From assembly GCA_914767715.1 (NCBI GenBank), contig OU612067.1:744001-808000 (forward strand): a stretch of DNA of 64,000 nucleotides. The letters run 5' to 3'. The position numbers and the translations under genes were made by a program. The notes under the pieces were generated by a model. The model saw only the letters and a list, made by a program, of their open reading frames with translations, was not told where the DNA came from and did no database searches. How positions within the stretch are numbered: position 1 is the stretch's first letter; every line of letters begins with the position of its first letter. This DNA is from Membranipora membranacea (Eukaryota; Bryozoa; Gymnolaemata; Cheilostomatida; Membraniporidae). Positions 43,701-56,300 of this stretch are shown one piece after another.

Positions 43701-46700
43701 GACGGTATCGGATGATTTAGCCAGGTAGTATTTATATGTACAAAAAAACACATACTCAGCATCAAATTGAACTTTTTCCCTTCACATCACGGACCTAGAC
43801 CCGGACACTAGACAGCAACTATGAGCAGCCTCAACTAATCTCAACAACAGACTTAATGATTCAGAGCAGGAGATTGTTCAGATTTAATTAGCAGACCGCA
43901 GATTTGAGCACCGTCTTATGTACTGTTTGTACTGCATGTGTATTTACTGTATAATTAGTAGGTGCATAATATAATCTCACCATGAGTAGCTCTTACTAGA
44001 GAGTAACCTTTCTCTCCAGATACAGTCATTCTATCATCACTAATCTTCAGCTGCGGAGCTGCAACATCAAACTCAGTAGAGTTATTATAACTTACCAAAG
44101 GAGGGCCATAATGAAAGAACAGTCTGTTCTAACCCACAAGTGTCAGATTATTTAAGAAAATACATATTGCTGAAAACGCAAGTCAACTGCTCAGAGTTCT
44201 ACCAAAGAGTTTTTATTGTATAGGCCACCACATATGACATAGCCTTGACTAGCACCCACTAGACTGGACGATTGTCTTGTTATAATAATTTCCCTGATTG
44301 GGAGCGATCTCTGCTATTTAAAGCTTGATCTTCAACACATATTGCATTATATATTCTATATAATATGTATATATATATTCTATATGCATATATATATATA
44401 TATATCCTATATACGTAAATATATATTTTTTCTATATACATATATCAGTTTGAGAATGTTACCCACCTCTATCTTGCACAGCTAACATCACTTGGTTACA
44501 GATAAATAATCTGTAAAACTGAGCTGAGACCAACATAGGTTTGTTTAGCTGGGATTCCATACTCTCCTCGAAGGCTTGTCTGTTGGGGGTGTGAGGGTCT
44601 GACTCTACTAGTATATATCGGTATCCGTCTTTGTTATAAGGATGATCGGTAGGCATTCCACTCGGTACAAACTTACTAGTGGCCAACGGGTCTCTGAAGA
44701 AAAAGAGCCAATTGGTGAGAAAATTACTCCGATGTGAAAATATTGAGGTCAAACTTAACCTAATATCAATTTTGGAAACTTACTGAGCTTATATTTTGTT
44801 GAGTCCAGCTTATCTGTCAAATCAAAGGATCAACATAATTCAGAATTACTCGCATTGCGGTAATAATTATAGTTTCCCAAAACACCATGAGAACATTGTA
44901 ATGTTAGCCTAATGGACTATGGATGGGATGGGATGGGAGAGATTTCCAGGCATATAAATAGAGAGCTGACACTATCTAATCATTATTAACTTGAGAACAG
45001 TAAACAAACAGTACAGGAGTATAGTAGTAGAATGAAGGGAGCATTGCTCAACAGGGTTACCTGAGCAGCTGATCCCAGAATCTAACTGAAAGACTGACAT
45101 GAACATTTATGATTTATCATAGTATTAACTATACACGAGAGTTGTCTTCTCAGGAATTATGTAACAACAGACAACTCCATACTACATAAAACACATTTGA
45201 ATATTTCAAATTGCCAGATGTTATGAATAATCCAGCAGTGATTTTACCAAAATTCACACAAAGGGTTTTGATATCAATTTTAAAAGTGAAATCTATACCC
45301 CATGAATGACCCAGTCTCATGACATCGTCGTTAGTTAGTCATACAACAAAGTTGTATTACTCTTGTTTTGGTTGAGTTTATTATTTTGCAACAAATTTAG
45401 AGCTTTCATCTAGCTTCTATAAGTCAAGAACTACCAGACGGAATTTCTTCAAAATTGGACATAGTATTCATACATATGTGTTCATTGGAAATTTTGAAAA
45501 AATATTTTGATATAATGATAACTATTGGCAGCAGGCAGCATATAGCAACAGCACATTTAATGGTCTTATGTTGAAAAAAAGTTTTATTGCGTGATCAATG
45601 GCTTCATCTGGGTGACGTCATCAAGTTTAGTTTACTTTTGATTTATAAAAAAACTATCAGGAAAGGAAGCCAGTATTGATGATGATGCAATTGCCTGAAA
45701 TTGAAACTAAAATCAATTGGTCAATCTTATAACGTTTCCTTAGGATATTTTTTGTTGGCTATCCTTTGGTTCAGCTTTAATGATAGATTATGTTGTATGA
45801 CTTTATATTCGCTTGTGAATATAGCTACGCCATTTCTAGTTCTTACTTGTTTCTGGGTTTGCCGACAACAGGAGACGACTCTTTATTATCGCTGGCAGCC
45901 TTTCTCTTACTGACTCTACTCTGTGTGGGCTGTGTCTGCATATCAGATAATTTGAAGTCTTTATAAGTCGGTCCAATCACTGATAAATCCTGTAAGATAT
46001 ATGAAGAGAAGATTAAATAAAGATACACTACAATTAAATCCTCATATCTCAACATGTTTATCGTAGTTCTATACTGGTGGCAATGTTGTGTTCTTAAGAA
46101 TCACGGTCTTGTACAGATTGTCTGTTTATCTCAGGTGTTAGACAGGGGGGGGGGGGTCTTCCAATAAAAAATAGCCGAAATCACTAACCGATCGCTCACC
46201 CAATGGGTGAGTGAGACCTGCTAGGGGATGACCTCCAAAATCACTCAGTCATCGATGGGACTAATTACATTCTGAGTGAACAATTTAGGAATGAATTCTT
46301 ACCGAAAGACCAAATGGGCTAAGTGATAGTGATTATTTCCTTTAAAATACATCGCTCATGTTAGTTAAGAGGTCCCCTGTGTAACATTATACATAGATGA
46401 CCCTGACCTTGTTTCTCAGACTGTAACATGGATCTGAAGCTAACTCCTCTATATGAAGGAAGAGCTCAGACTCTTTAGACATAGTCTTCATCACAGTATT
46501 GTGCCACTTAGTACGGCTACGAGCTACGGAGGTCAGAGACTCCCAGTGTTTGTCTATGAATGGTACTATCTCCTAAAAGAGAGGCCAAAGTGAGAAAAAC
46601 GGGCTCAATCAAAAGACAAAATGATCATGTATATATTGTCCTAATCAATGTAGCAAATTCATTCAATTCATTTCATTCAATCTATTTCATCCACACAGCA

Positions 46701-47519
46701 AAACCTTTCATGGTATTTTTATCCTGGTGACAAAAATTAAGTGTTTTTGGAGTTCATAAGCTTTTCCACAGTAACCTTGTCTTTAGAGAAGAGACGCTTG
46801 TCAGGATGATTAATGCTAAGATTAGCCACTGCAGTCAGACATATCTGTGTGAAAGCTAAAATAAATAAGAGAAGTAACTGGAGATGATCATTATGAAGTA
46901 GAAGTATGAAGTAGACATGACATACGTTTCCACCAACTACCTCAAGATCATCAAGTTACATATTTACTCTTTTTTCATTTTTCGTCAGCATCATCATCAG
47001 GGATTTTTATTTTATTGGTCAAGTTCTGCGGATTAGATTTTTCTATAACGAAAGAAGGGAAGACCTTCATACTCGATCATGATAGCCCGTTGTGAAGCAT
47101 CATGTACTTACTGGCTGGTTTCTTCATATAGCTTTCTATCCCAGACGGGTGGCAGGTCTTACATATAAACGCGTAGCTAGTCATACATGGGAGGCAACTC
47201 CTGCAACCATACAATGATAAAGCAAACCATATTGGTTATTTTGAGATCTGTCATCATGCCAGATGTTACAGAGTCAGATTCATACTATGGAGTGCTGAAG
47301 TATGCTCCAATAATACAGAGAGATAATTGAATTGGTCTTGCTCATTTATAAAAAGTTCACTGATACATTTAGGACTTGAGATTTATTTGAACAGCGAGAA
47401 TCAGAGATATACTGGGGCTAATAACTTACCCAAGGTAACAGCTAACACATCTCTCATGAAACCAACCACTACAAAGTCCACATTTCAGCTCTACCTTCTC
47501 AGGGTTTCTTATCTTCCCA
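31710..47519 (-). CDS. ASH2L: ASH2L, COMPASS/MLL complex subunit, 5' end missing
   Basis: Thirteen minus-strand exons join in frame (~498 residues): 47519-47430, 47200-47112, 46855-46776, 46572-46408, 45989-45847, 44693-44467, 44058-43981, 43622-43533, 43087-42891, 33599-33507, 32952-32854, 32560-32501, 31796-31710. ASH2L activates H3K4 methyltransferases with WDR5, RBBP5 and DPY30. Seen in order: atypical PHD finger ([20 protein letters not shown]); winged-helix region ([21 protein letters not shown]); basic linker; SPRY domain ([38 protein letters not shown]-like [16 protein letters not shown]); and the DPY30-binding helix [15 protein letters not shown]. The first coding exon (upstream of 47519) was not found. 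Intron 9 is 9.3 kb and hosts an opposite-strand gene. The terminal exon is duplicated at 22623-22703. Confidence 0.96.
33600..36645. other. ASH2L intron 9, 3' side
   Basis: Intron sequence with AT microsatellites near 35310-35340 and a GC-rich dispersed repeat near 36075-36128. It also serves as the upstream region of the nested plus-strand gene. No other gene seen. Confidence 0.5.
36075..36128. repeat. GC-rich dispersed repeat
   Basis: Shares GGGCAAAAGTCTGGGGGGCT and CAGACTA with 63170-63222, and in reverse with 11581-11625; a weaker match is at 10360-10400. Its base composition is far richer in G than its AT-rich surroundings. Confidence 0.65.
36646..41928 (+). CDS. Unrecognised N-myristoylated protein nested in ASH2L intron
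   Basis: Eight exons join in perfect frame to 441 residues: 36646-37049, 37553-37739, 38422-38519, 38990-39209, 39666-39877, 40132-40194, 40653-40696, 41831-41928. The N-terminus MGANNSTS fits the myristoylation rule (Gly2, Ser6), so membrane anchoring is likely. The first 300 residues are polar, low-complexity and rich in Ser, Asn, Asp and Lys, with [15 protein letters not shown]. The C-terminal third looks folded and conserved ([47 protein letters not shown]). I do not recognise the family. It lies wholly inside ASH2L intron 9 on the opposite strand. A minisatellite fills intron 6, a hAT remnant intron 7, and a MITE begins two bases after the stop codon. Confidence 0.85.
40229..40588 (+). 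repeat. 24-bp minisatellite with four-unit order
   Basis: Fifteen units of 24 bases containing GGATATAGTGAGTTAA. Units 3, 7 and 11 read GTGAATT instead of GTGAGTT, giving a 96-base higher-order period. It starts 34 bases after the donor at 40194 of the nested gene. Confidence 0.95.
40763..41627. mobile_element. Non-autonomous hAT-like element
   Basis: Ends begin CAGCATGGGTGGGCAACC and, reversed, CAGAACTTGGGGGCAACC, followed by GGCCGC repeats inside. This is the terminal style of hAT elements. No transposase was found and no clean 8-base target duplication was seen. Confidence 0.6.
41931..42417. mobile_element. Long-TIR MITE, copy A
   Basis: Begins AGACAGTTTTCTGAGCTC and ends with its reverse complement (one mismatch, CTGCCT). 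The inverted arms extend roughly 160 bases with drift. It sits two bases after the stop codon of the nested gene and so should form its 3' UTR. Same family as 59631-60026. Confidence 0.85.
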
Positions 47520-49357
47520 CTATAATTAACAAGTGTATGGCTAAGGCTTTGACCTCTTATGTTGGAGATTTACTTTACATGCTACTATATTTTGGTGTAC
47601 TTCAAAGTAAAAAGCATAATGTCAAAATCAAGAAAGTGGTTTTTTAAGATTATGACTAACTGGTGAGAAAATCAGAAGAAAAACCTGGCTTATACAGCAA
47701 GTCACGTTGCTTCATTGTATGCATGTGCTCAAATTATTAAAATTAAACAAAGGGGAATGATAAAGCAGAACATATTACCAATAGCAGGTTGGGTCTGGGC
47801 CCGTAGTATCCATCTCAGTGTTACGCCTGTTATCTCTTATCTACAGCAGAGAAATAGACGATTAATAACAAACTGGAAAAATGGACAGCAACCTGTAGAC
47901 CTGCTGATAAAGACACTGATTCACTATCGCTTATTAAAAGGAGCTACCGATTTGGAAAATTTGTGGAAGACAAAGGGAGTTCTAGGCATCACTGTCTCTC
48001 ACTGGCTACCTACTCCTACAGTACAAGCTTGTACCAGGAATGAGCCAATGAACTCCCTCATTGAATGAGCTCCCTCTTCATTGGTGCTAGAGACTTGGCC
48101 ATTCACTCAAGAGTCAATATTAATTAATACTACATAATTACAATCTTCCAAGCATGTAGGCTTCTGACCACACAAATTTTGTGAAAGTGTGAAGAAAGAT
48201 AATCATATACAGAGTTAGTTGTACACCAACTAATTAGCCTTGAGAGCCAACTCTATTCTGTGCCTACAGACAGCCTACCATCAGCAGGGGTCCCTGGGCC
48301 TGAGACTATTTTGCTCACATGCAGTCATCAACCAACCATCCTTAAACCGATTTCTTCGACAAATCAATTGGATGTGCTACCTCATCTGAGGTAAGGAAAC
48401 TGAGGAAAGGAAACAATGTTGACACATATTATTAGCTGTCCATTGGGCCAATGGACAGCTAACAATGATTGGCAAAATACAGGCTTGCTTGTGCCAGGGA
48501 TGATGGTTGGGGAAATAGTTTGAAATTAAATCAATGATTGGTCAAATCAGTCTCTTAATCTTCTCATTCACTAGACGTAGACCAAGGAGTGGCTAGACTA
48601 CCTAACTAACAAAGAAAGGAGCTGCACTAACTTAACTTCAAGTCTACTAAAAAGAATAATTAGAGTTTTGCTGGTGAGTTTTATTGGCCTGTCTAGTTGT
48701 TTATGAAGTAATAACTCTTTGATTCAATAAGGCATGGAACTAATAATTATATCTATTTAATACTGAGGGTTACTTCAAGGTTTTTTGAAAATAAACAAAA
48801 AATTTCCTTTCTTTTTCAAAGCTAAAATATCTAAATGCAGACTCGGCAAAACTTTAAAAGAGTAATTATGATTGGTAACCTCAACCACAGAAAACTATGA
48901 TTGGTCAAAAGGATGGTTAATTATGTACATGAAGAGCAAACAACTCCCTTACATGTTTTGATCATACTAGAATACTTGCACCTTCCAATGCCCATTCAAT
49001 GTTAAATCAAAAAAGACAACAGAAGACCATTGTGTATTACTAGTTAAAGCAGTCAGTAATTTACCTGTAAGAATATCTTCTCCCATACAAACATTATTTT
49101 GTAGATCATAAACAAAAAACAGTTTCCCAGGCAATTATTTGTTTGTTGTTGTTAGTGTGTTTCAACGAGGTTAACAACCACTCAGCAGCTCCCAAATTAT
49201 GGTATCATTCAGTCAATATCATGGCTATCATTTGTTATATGCCGTGTTATACTCTGACTATACTGAAGTTCAACACTATATTTCAATAACTGGTCATAGA
49301 TAAAAATATCTACTCTTGCAAGGAAATTCTTCAATAAGTTTATCACAGTAAAAAAAA
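47520..49357. other. Spacer between ASH2L and RNF25
   Basis: Should hold the ASH2L promoter and first exon and the RNF25 3' UTR, both minus strand. I could not identify the ASH2L start. Open frames on the plus strand (47327-48068) have no recognisable domain. Confidence 0.4.
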
Positions 49358-52300
49358 TCAGTTCAAAGCAGATTCAGTTTTTGCCCCATTAAGGTTGGTG
49401 GGCTTGGTTGAGGTAGCCTGTTGATGTTTTTGAATAGCCTTGCTGTTGTAATTTTCTCTAGGGGAGTGATTATGAGTCCTATGTGAAGCTTGACGGGAAT
49501 CATATCCCCCTCGTCCTCGACCAGAGTAAGGTCTACCCCTACCTCTGCCTCGACCTCTAGCACCACCAAAACTTTGCCCACAATCTTGAGACCCATGTCC
49601 TTCATGTACAACAGACCCAGAACCTTTTGAATGATTCGATTTGAGTTCTGAGCGATTTTGATGTGCATCAGACTTTTCCTCACTTTTAACTGAAATTTTC
49701 ACAGTTTCCTTTTCACCTCCCCTATCTAATTGGTCTGTTGTGCTAGATTTGATACGAGAAGGTCTGGATTTAGCACCCTTGGTATTGTCATATCTCTTAG
49801 CACCGTTTTCAGCACCAGCTTGTATGTCTTGACTTGTTCTGTCTGAATAATGCACATTGTCACCACTTCTCGGTATCTGAGTATCTGAACTCTTCTGTGA
49901 AGGTGGTCTTTGTCGATGACTATCTCTATGATGTCTGCCTTTACCTCTGCTAGTTGGTCTGTCCTCATAATTATGTCGGGGAGAACCGACCGACGCTTTG
50001 CTGGGCCGGCTATAATCTCCTTTTTTAGCGTTGCCAGCGAGTTGTGTTGATGAAACAGCTAATGATTCGATTCCAGACATTGAGCTGGCAGGGACTTTAT
50101 TCTCTTCACCTGTTGCCTGTATTGATATATAATATCGGCATTCATACATCATGTCCATCATTAGCTTTGTTCTATGGATTCTATGATTTTCTGATGATAA
50201 ACAATGAGGAGCAATAATATTCACGGACATTATAATATTGCCATAATGATCGGATAAGTAATGGCTTCGGCCTACCTGAGCTCCAGATTTATCATCATTG
50301 CCTGTTTCCTCCTCTTCAGGCGGTGGTGAGGGGGGCGGGGTAGGTAATCTATGTTTCCTCTTCTCATACTCTAAATCTATAATACCTCCCTATAAAATAT
50401 GAGAGGTTCAGCAAAATTGGTCTACTAGCCTAATTGATGACTATTTGATTTCGACTGAACATCATCAGCAAACACTGTTTGACAAACAGATTGTAAAATG
50501 AAACATATCCATTAAATTTTAACAATATGACACAATAAACCTGAAATCTGTATTCTGTTATTTGAAAATCCTCATTACAACTGACTTGCCACGACAGTGA
50601 TATTATGGATTACTAATAAGTTTTTTAGTAGTTTTTAATTTCAATGAACTGCCAAACATTTGTACAACATCCTTAACAAGACATATTCCCAATGAGTCTA
50701 GTCATTTCTTAAATGTGATGGTAAGAGTATCGTTTGTTTACCACACCTGAGCTTTCTGTTTCTCAAATATCTTACTCCACTCTGCTTGCTTAGTTTTCAT
50801 TTCCTCAGAGACTTTGTATACAAATCTTTCTTCATCAGCATGGTCTTCACAGGGCATATATGTAATGGAGGTCAGGGGCTCTCGACACTCCGGGCAAATA
50901 AACTACAAGGGGAACAATTTTAGAAATCGTCTTTTCGTGATAAAACAGAAGGCAACCGCCACATGGAATGTGAATTCATTTTGATATTTTCGTTATACAC
51001 AACGCAATTGGTGATGGTTCAACTACCTTTTCCTCATATACTAGCACCTCTAGACCTAGAATGACATGTCAAATTCAATGATGGAGAAAAGGATTGTTAG
51101 TTAAGCTGTTTTTCTTTTGACTGTAATTCTAACCTGTTCTTTCTTGTGTTGTTGATATACTGGTAGTTCCATTCTTTTCTTCTCTTTCTCTTTATGCTCC
51201 GCCTCCCAATGCTGCTGATATTTACTCATACATGCAGCATGGAAATAATGATAACACTCTGTACGTATGAATTGTCTCCCCTCATCAAGGAAGTCACATA
51301 GACAGATAGCACATACTCCGTGAGGTATGTTACTCTCCGTTAGGGTCTCTCTGATAAGCTGTAAATGAAAACCTGTTACTATTGATTGTTAACCAAAATT
51401 TTTCTCAATTTAAATTCTTTGATCCTGTAAGTTGAGGTACTTAAAGTACCAGGAGTGCCTGGGGTAAAGACAGTGTTTTAAAATATGTGTGCATTGCTTT
51501 AAAAAACACAATATTCTCAACAAAGGTTTTGGCTTTTTCATATATGTGAATGTAATATGCATTATTTTCATAAACACCTCTTTGTTCGTGATAATAATCA
51601 ATCAATCAATTTATAGCAATCAGATGGTCTCAGCTGACATTGCCCAATATGATATGTTGATGAGTACCCCTCAATATCATATTTGGGGATTCCCAAAGGA
51701 AAATTATTCAATGTTGGCAAAATAATCTGTCCCTCTATTCTTTGCTTGATGTTATACCTGATCTGAATTTTAGAAATGTTGCATTGTGGGAATGGTGTTA
51801 CAGTGCCCTAATTGGCTGGGAGGATGAATGGACAACCACAAAAATGTTTTCCTCATTTGGGTGATTGACGTTGCGCTATGATGCATCCTCATAAAATTTA
51901 TAATAAGAGATGGCCAGTAAAATTATATAAGAAAAGACAACATTTAATACCTCAAAAAGTTGCATCATGACTGGACTCCCTATCTCTTCCTGAATATAGT
52001 CGGCTAGTTTCTTCTCAAGTCTAAAATGAAGTAAGTAGCATTTAGTAACATATGTTATATCAAATCAAAATATGAAATACTGTCATTGGTGACATAATCA
52101 ATCAAGCAAAGTCTCATCATATTTAAATAATATCAATAATATTGGGCTGGTATTTACAACAAAATTTCGTATGTCCCTTGTTAAAAAATGATACTAAAAT
52201 ATCTTTGACTACCTTTGACCAACACTGCTTTGTGATAATTTCTGGTGTATGTATAGCAGCCTGAAAACTGTCTAGGCGAGCAAGGGCTGGGATTTCTGCT

Positions 52301-53381
52301 ATACTGTGAGTGGATTATCATTTTATTTTCAATCTAAAAACTCCCTTCTAGAGCCTGGGTTTTCACACTTTGATATCGGTTACATAATTCAATAATGTCT
52401 TTGCGGGAGTAAATTTAGTTTTTTTCGTTTACTGCTATGGATATGGATAGTGCTTCCCTAAACACTTTAAGAACGGTAGTATTCATACTACATTCGGATT
52501 TCTGAGTAATTTGTAATTACAAAAAAGGAAAAACATACATTACTAACTAACCTTGAGAGTTTGTTATCAGCGAGTCCCCTGGGGTTGTGTAACTCTAGCA
52601 GGGGAGATTCATCAGGATACTGTAAAATACAAGAGAAGATGTAGAGGTGAGATTATCAATGTTAAATGGGCAGTGGGTGAATGAAGTTTTATTCCCTAAA
52701 TCATTATTCATAAATGTTTTGCAAGCACTAGATATATGCCAATCTCACCACTTGGCTAAGCTTTGCGCTGTTAGAAATTGATATGTATAGACAAGAAGTA
52801 TTGTGGCAAGGTAACTTACATTTGGCGTGATAATAACATGAAGTTTTACACACACATACTGCTCATTGACATTACCGGCTGTGGCAGGATGCACTGTCAT
52901 AATTATCTTCTCAACACCACCTCTGTCAACAAAATGTGAGATCATCAGTTCTCTTTAGATCAGGTTTAAGCTGTGGGTTGAGTGTGCAGCAACAAAAATG
53001 TAGATCAATTTAAACTGAGGTTCTTACATGTCCTAATTATCATCACTCACTAAATACGGCCTAAGTTTAATTTAGTGCAGTGAAAATGGGCTTTGGAATG
53101 TTAAGTCAAGGCCTACTTACAGCTCACCATATACAGTGTTAACCTCATCATTCGTGTAAACGTTCTCTAGGAAATCCAACTCTTCCTGTAGCCTACAAAT
53201 TAAACAATATCATTAACAATACAATTCCTTTCTTCTCTTTGCTCACTTTAAAATGGACAACATAGACAGTTAACTTTATATTTTTGTAAAAATACAATCT
53301 CAACTTTCCACTTCTTATCTTTACACTTGATGCAACAATACAAACTCACCTCTCATCGATAACTTCAGCATCATCTTCCAT
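49358..53381 (-). CDS. RNF25: RNF25, RWD-RING E3 ubiquitin ligase, complete
   Basis: Nine exons, 53381-53350, 53192-53121, 52922-52820, 52619-52552, 52020-51951, 51358-51134, 50902-50747, 50389-50276 and 50116-49358, join to 532 residues. RNF25 (AO7) ubiquitinates substrates with UBE2D/UBE2E enzymes; in vertebrates it is linked to ribosome and replication stress. Seen: RWD domain at about 10-125 (MTVHPATAGNVNEQYVC, HNPRGL); RING ligands C131, C134, C150, H152, H155, C158, C193 and C196, with the long internal insert typical of this family; GGIIDLEYEKRKHRL, nearly the human GGIIDLEAERNR motif; and a basic Ser/Arg tail with an RG-rich stretch near residue 455. The start MEDDAEVIDE is the only in-frame Met before the RWD. 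Secure. Confidence 0.96.
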
Positions 53382-56300
53382 ATTTCAGGCTAGTATCTAA
53401 AAGTAGACAAAACAAGATGATGAGGCGGTCATCATTAGCCTTCTCCATGATAAAAAACACTCCTGACAATGATCCAAAACATTAAACATAACATGCCTCT
53501 CATTTATCATGGAGATGACTGTGTTACATGTTAGCTATGAATTTTATGTCCAGACAACCATGCAGCAACTGGGCAGTCACGGTTGGTAAATACACAATAG
53601 GCATCTGTCTGTATGGGAGCCAATGTTTTGGCTCTTATTGATTTGGAAGAGAGTCAATGCCAGGTCATTATGGTCCCTTCAGGAAAGTACCATAATGACC
53701 GGTTAGTACGTTTGACCTTTGCATTGCCTAACTTATGACAAATGTGGGATCAATGTGTTCATTTGTAGGATACTGGATAGATGAAAATTTGATGACCAGA
53801 TGATCCCACATTTATTGTCCCAGGGGCCCATGTGTCAAAGGTTCTTTCCTGAAAGTACCATACAACCTGACAAATTAGTTCTTTCACTCCACCCAGCCAA
53901 TCAGAGCCATCACATGGCTGTCCGGATGTGTGCTTATCAGGGCTGTATCCATGGGTTTTGAAGTGGTAGGGCCAGGCGTGGAGGGTGTGGTAGGGACGCC
54001 CGAGCGCCTTCCCGTTAGGGGGTATGTAAGATTGACAAGAAATTGGCCACGGGGTTTTAGTGTAACAGAAAGGGACATCATCGTATCCCTACTGTGATTG
54101 ACTGGATGCTTAAAATTGAAAAAATCGGTGAACATATTATGGAGAGAAGATGAACAGTAAAATTGTTTTAAGGTGGTTGATAAAAACACAAGGGAGTTGT
54201 AGGAGGTGGGTGCCATATGTTTAATTACCTGCTCAACAGTCAGTAAAATAAATGTGATATTGTCCATGAAAAGATTTAATAATCATTTTTGTGTGAGCAA
54301 TTTTCATCAAAATTCGAATCCATTGACCACCATCATAGAGTAGATTGTTGGGATAAGATGCCATAAACTTGCCAACATTGAACTTCTATATGCTCAATCC
54401 CTCTCTGCAACTAATTTACAACATGCAATGCTCTGACACTTTTTGTTCAAGTTTGGCACAAAGGTATGTTTTGAGGGGGGCGGCCATGGCGCAGAAGAGA
54501 AGAATATTAATTAATTTATAGTGAACATTCATTGGCTCTTTTCCTCTACCATTCAGACAGAGAAACATAATAAGGCCTTGTATACAGTTACACACTCACA
54601 GCAAGGAGTGTCCCGGACCCTTCTAGTAGTTTCAGTCCCACTAAATATATACGTATGATATATTGACATGAATGTAGAGCTTGGATATGAAACAGATTGA
54701 AAATTTTTCCAACTTACAATGACAGAAATTCTCTTCTAGCCCCAGCCCCAGCATACCAAGCATATTCAAGGCTCTGAGACCTCCTCCCCTAAAATATTAT
54801 TATTCTGTCATAGCCAGAACATGGGTTATGGCCTTAAAAACTTTATCTATGACCTGTACAGGAAAGGCAACTCCACAAGGCCTGCTACTTGCATTTATCA
54901 GAGATCTCATGGCAGCAAGGAGTTGATCATCTATCAGTCATTGCTGTGTGTACAATTAGACCTGTCAACCATGCGCTGAGATTTGAGGGGCCAGTGGTAC
55001 AAGTCGCCACATGAGGGTGCAGCACCCATCCGAAACAGCTGGTGGGTATTAAGGGCGCTGTGCTGCGCTAAGAACCCATCCGGATGCTTATTTGGCAACC
55101 ACCAGATGTCTGTGTGGCATCCGGCACTCGGACAACCGCCGTATGCCAAAAAAACTTCCGGTTGAATGTCAACATCCGAACACTATTTGACAGAGGCGGA
55201 TGTGTTCTTAACAAAGGAGGATGGGTTGAAAACACTCATCATCAGGTCGACAAAACAAACCAGTTGCGCGAGTGCCAACCAGTTTCCTATTTGGCAACCA
55301 TCGGTGCCACGCAAAAATCCGACGGTTGCTGAATAGGTATCTGGATTGGTTCGTGACAGTCATACTTTGAGATTTATACAAGGTGAAACAGATGGCCGGT
55401 TAGCACTGACGGATGGGTATTTGTCATAAGCGGATAGCCCTTTTACAGAGATGTCTGGCGGATGACCATTTACCGGACATATTTTTAGCGCGACATGCTG
55501 TAAGTCCCTTCCCCTTTGGGCCCAGGTTGCCGGAGAAGCTTAGAGCATTTTTACATCATCATGTGCATCATTTTTAACAGAACTCAAAGCAGCTCACTTT
55601 GGATTTTAAATGAATCATTTCCCGGACATTAGAGGGAAATTTTCATTTCTGAAACAGTTTACGTAATCCCTGGAAAATCTCTTGATTCTCAGGAGAGTTG
55701 TTACATATGTGAATGATTGGCTATTCACTGCCAGGTGTTTGGTGCCGTAGGAGTTGTGGGTTTAAGTCCGACCAGGGGAACTTTCAAGGTTAAATTGTTC
55801 CAGCCTTAGCACCAGACGAAATAAAACTCGAACAAATACAAACGCCCTGCCACTTGCATTATTCAAACCTGACGCAGAGATTACAACGGAAGACTAGACA
55901 AACTATCACCGCCCAAAGTCACAAGCTTTCTGCATTCTAACTGCAACAACCACTTCATCAAAATATCACACTGCAATGACTCAATCAACCACTCACACAT
56001 TAACAATAACCACAGGACATCCTCTCGTAAAGCTATACTTGACCGTTACCGCCCCGTTACCGCCTAGATAAGTGCAGGACCACAAAAAGACAGAACACTT
56101 TTTTTGAAAATTATATGAGATTTTTTAACTGGGTTTTTTATTTGGCCGTGATTTCTATATGATTTGGATGGATTTTAAGAAATAACAATAAACCAACTTC
56201 AAACAATCAATAAATTATATAAATATAGTATCATTTATTGACCTAATGTTCATAAAATTAAGAAAAATGTTCAAAACATCCAAAAGCGACTGTTTAAACT

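Noticed and set aside
44340-44455. TATATA-rich stretch as a promoter
   Set aside because: Simple AT microsatellite inside an ASH2L intron, no initiator or gene start nearby.
47715-48068. Plus-strand open frame of 117 codons
   Set aside because: No recognisable domain; lies where the ASH2L upstream region on the other strand is expected.
53884-54267. Minus-strand open frame of 127 codons with a Pro/Thr-rich end
   Set aside because: No homology recognised and no splice context; likely chance.
55740-55790. A functional tRNA gene
   Set aside because: Only a B-box-like phrase is clear; the arms do not pair as a tRNA, so at most a SINE remnant.
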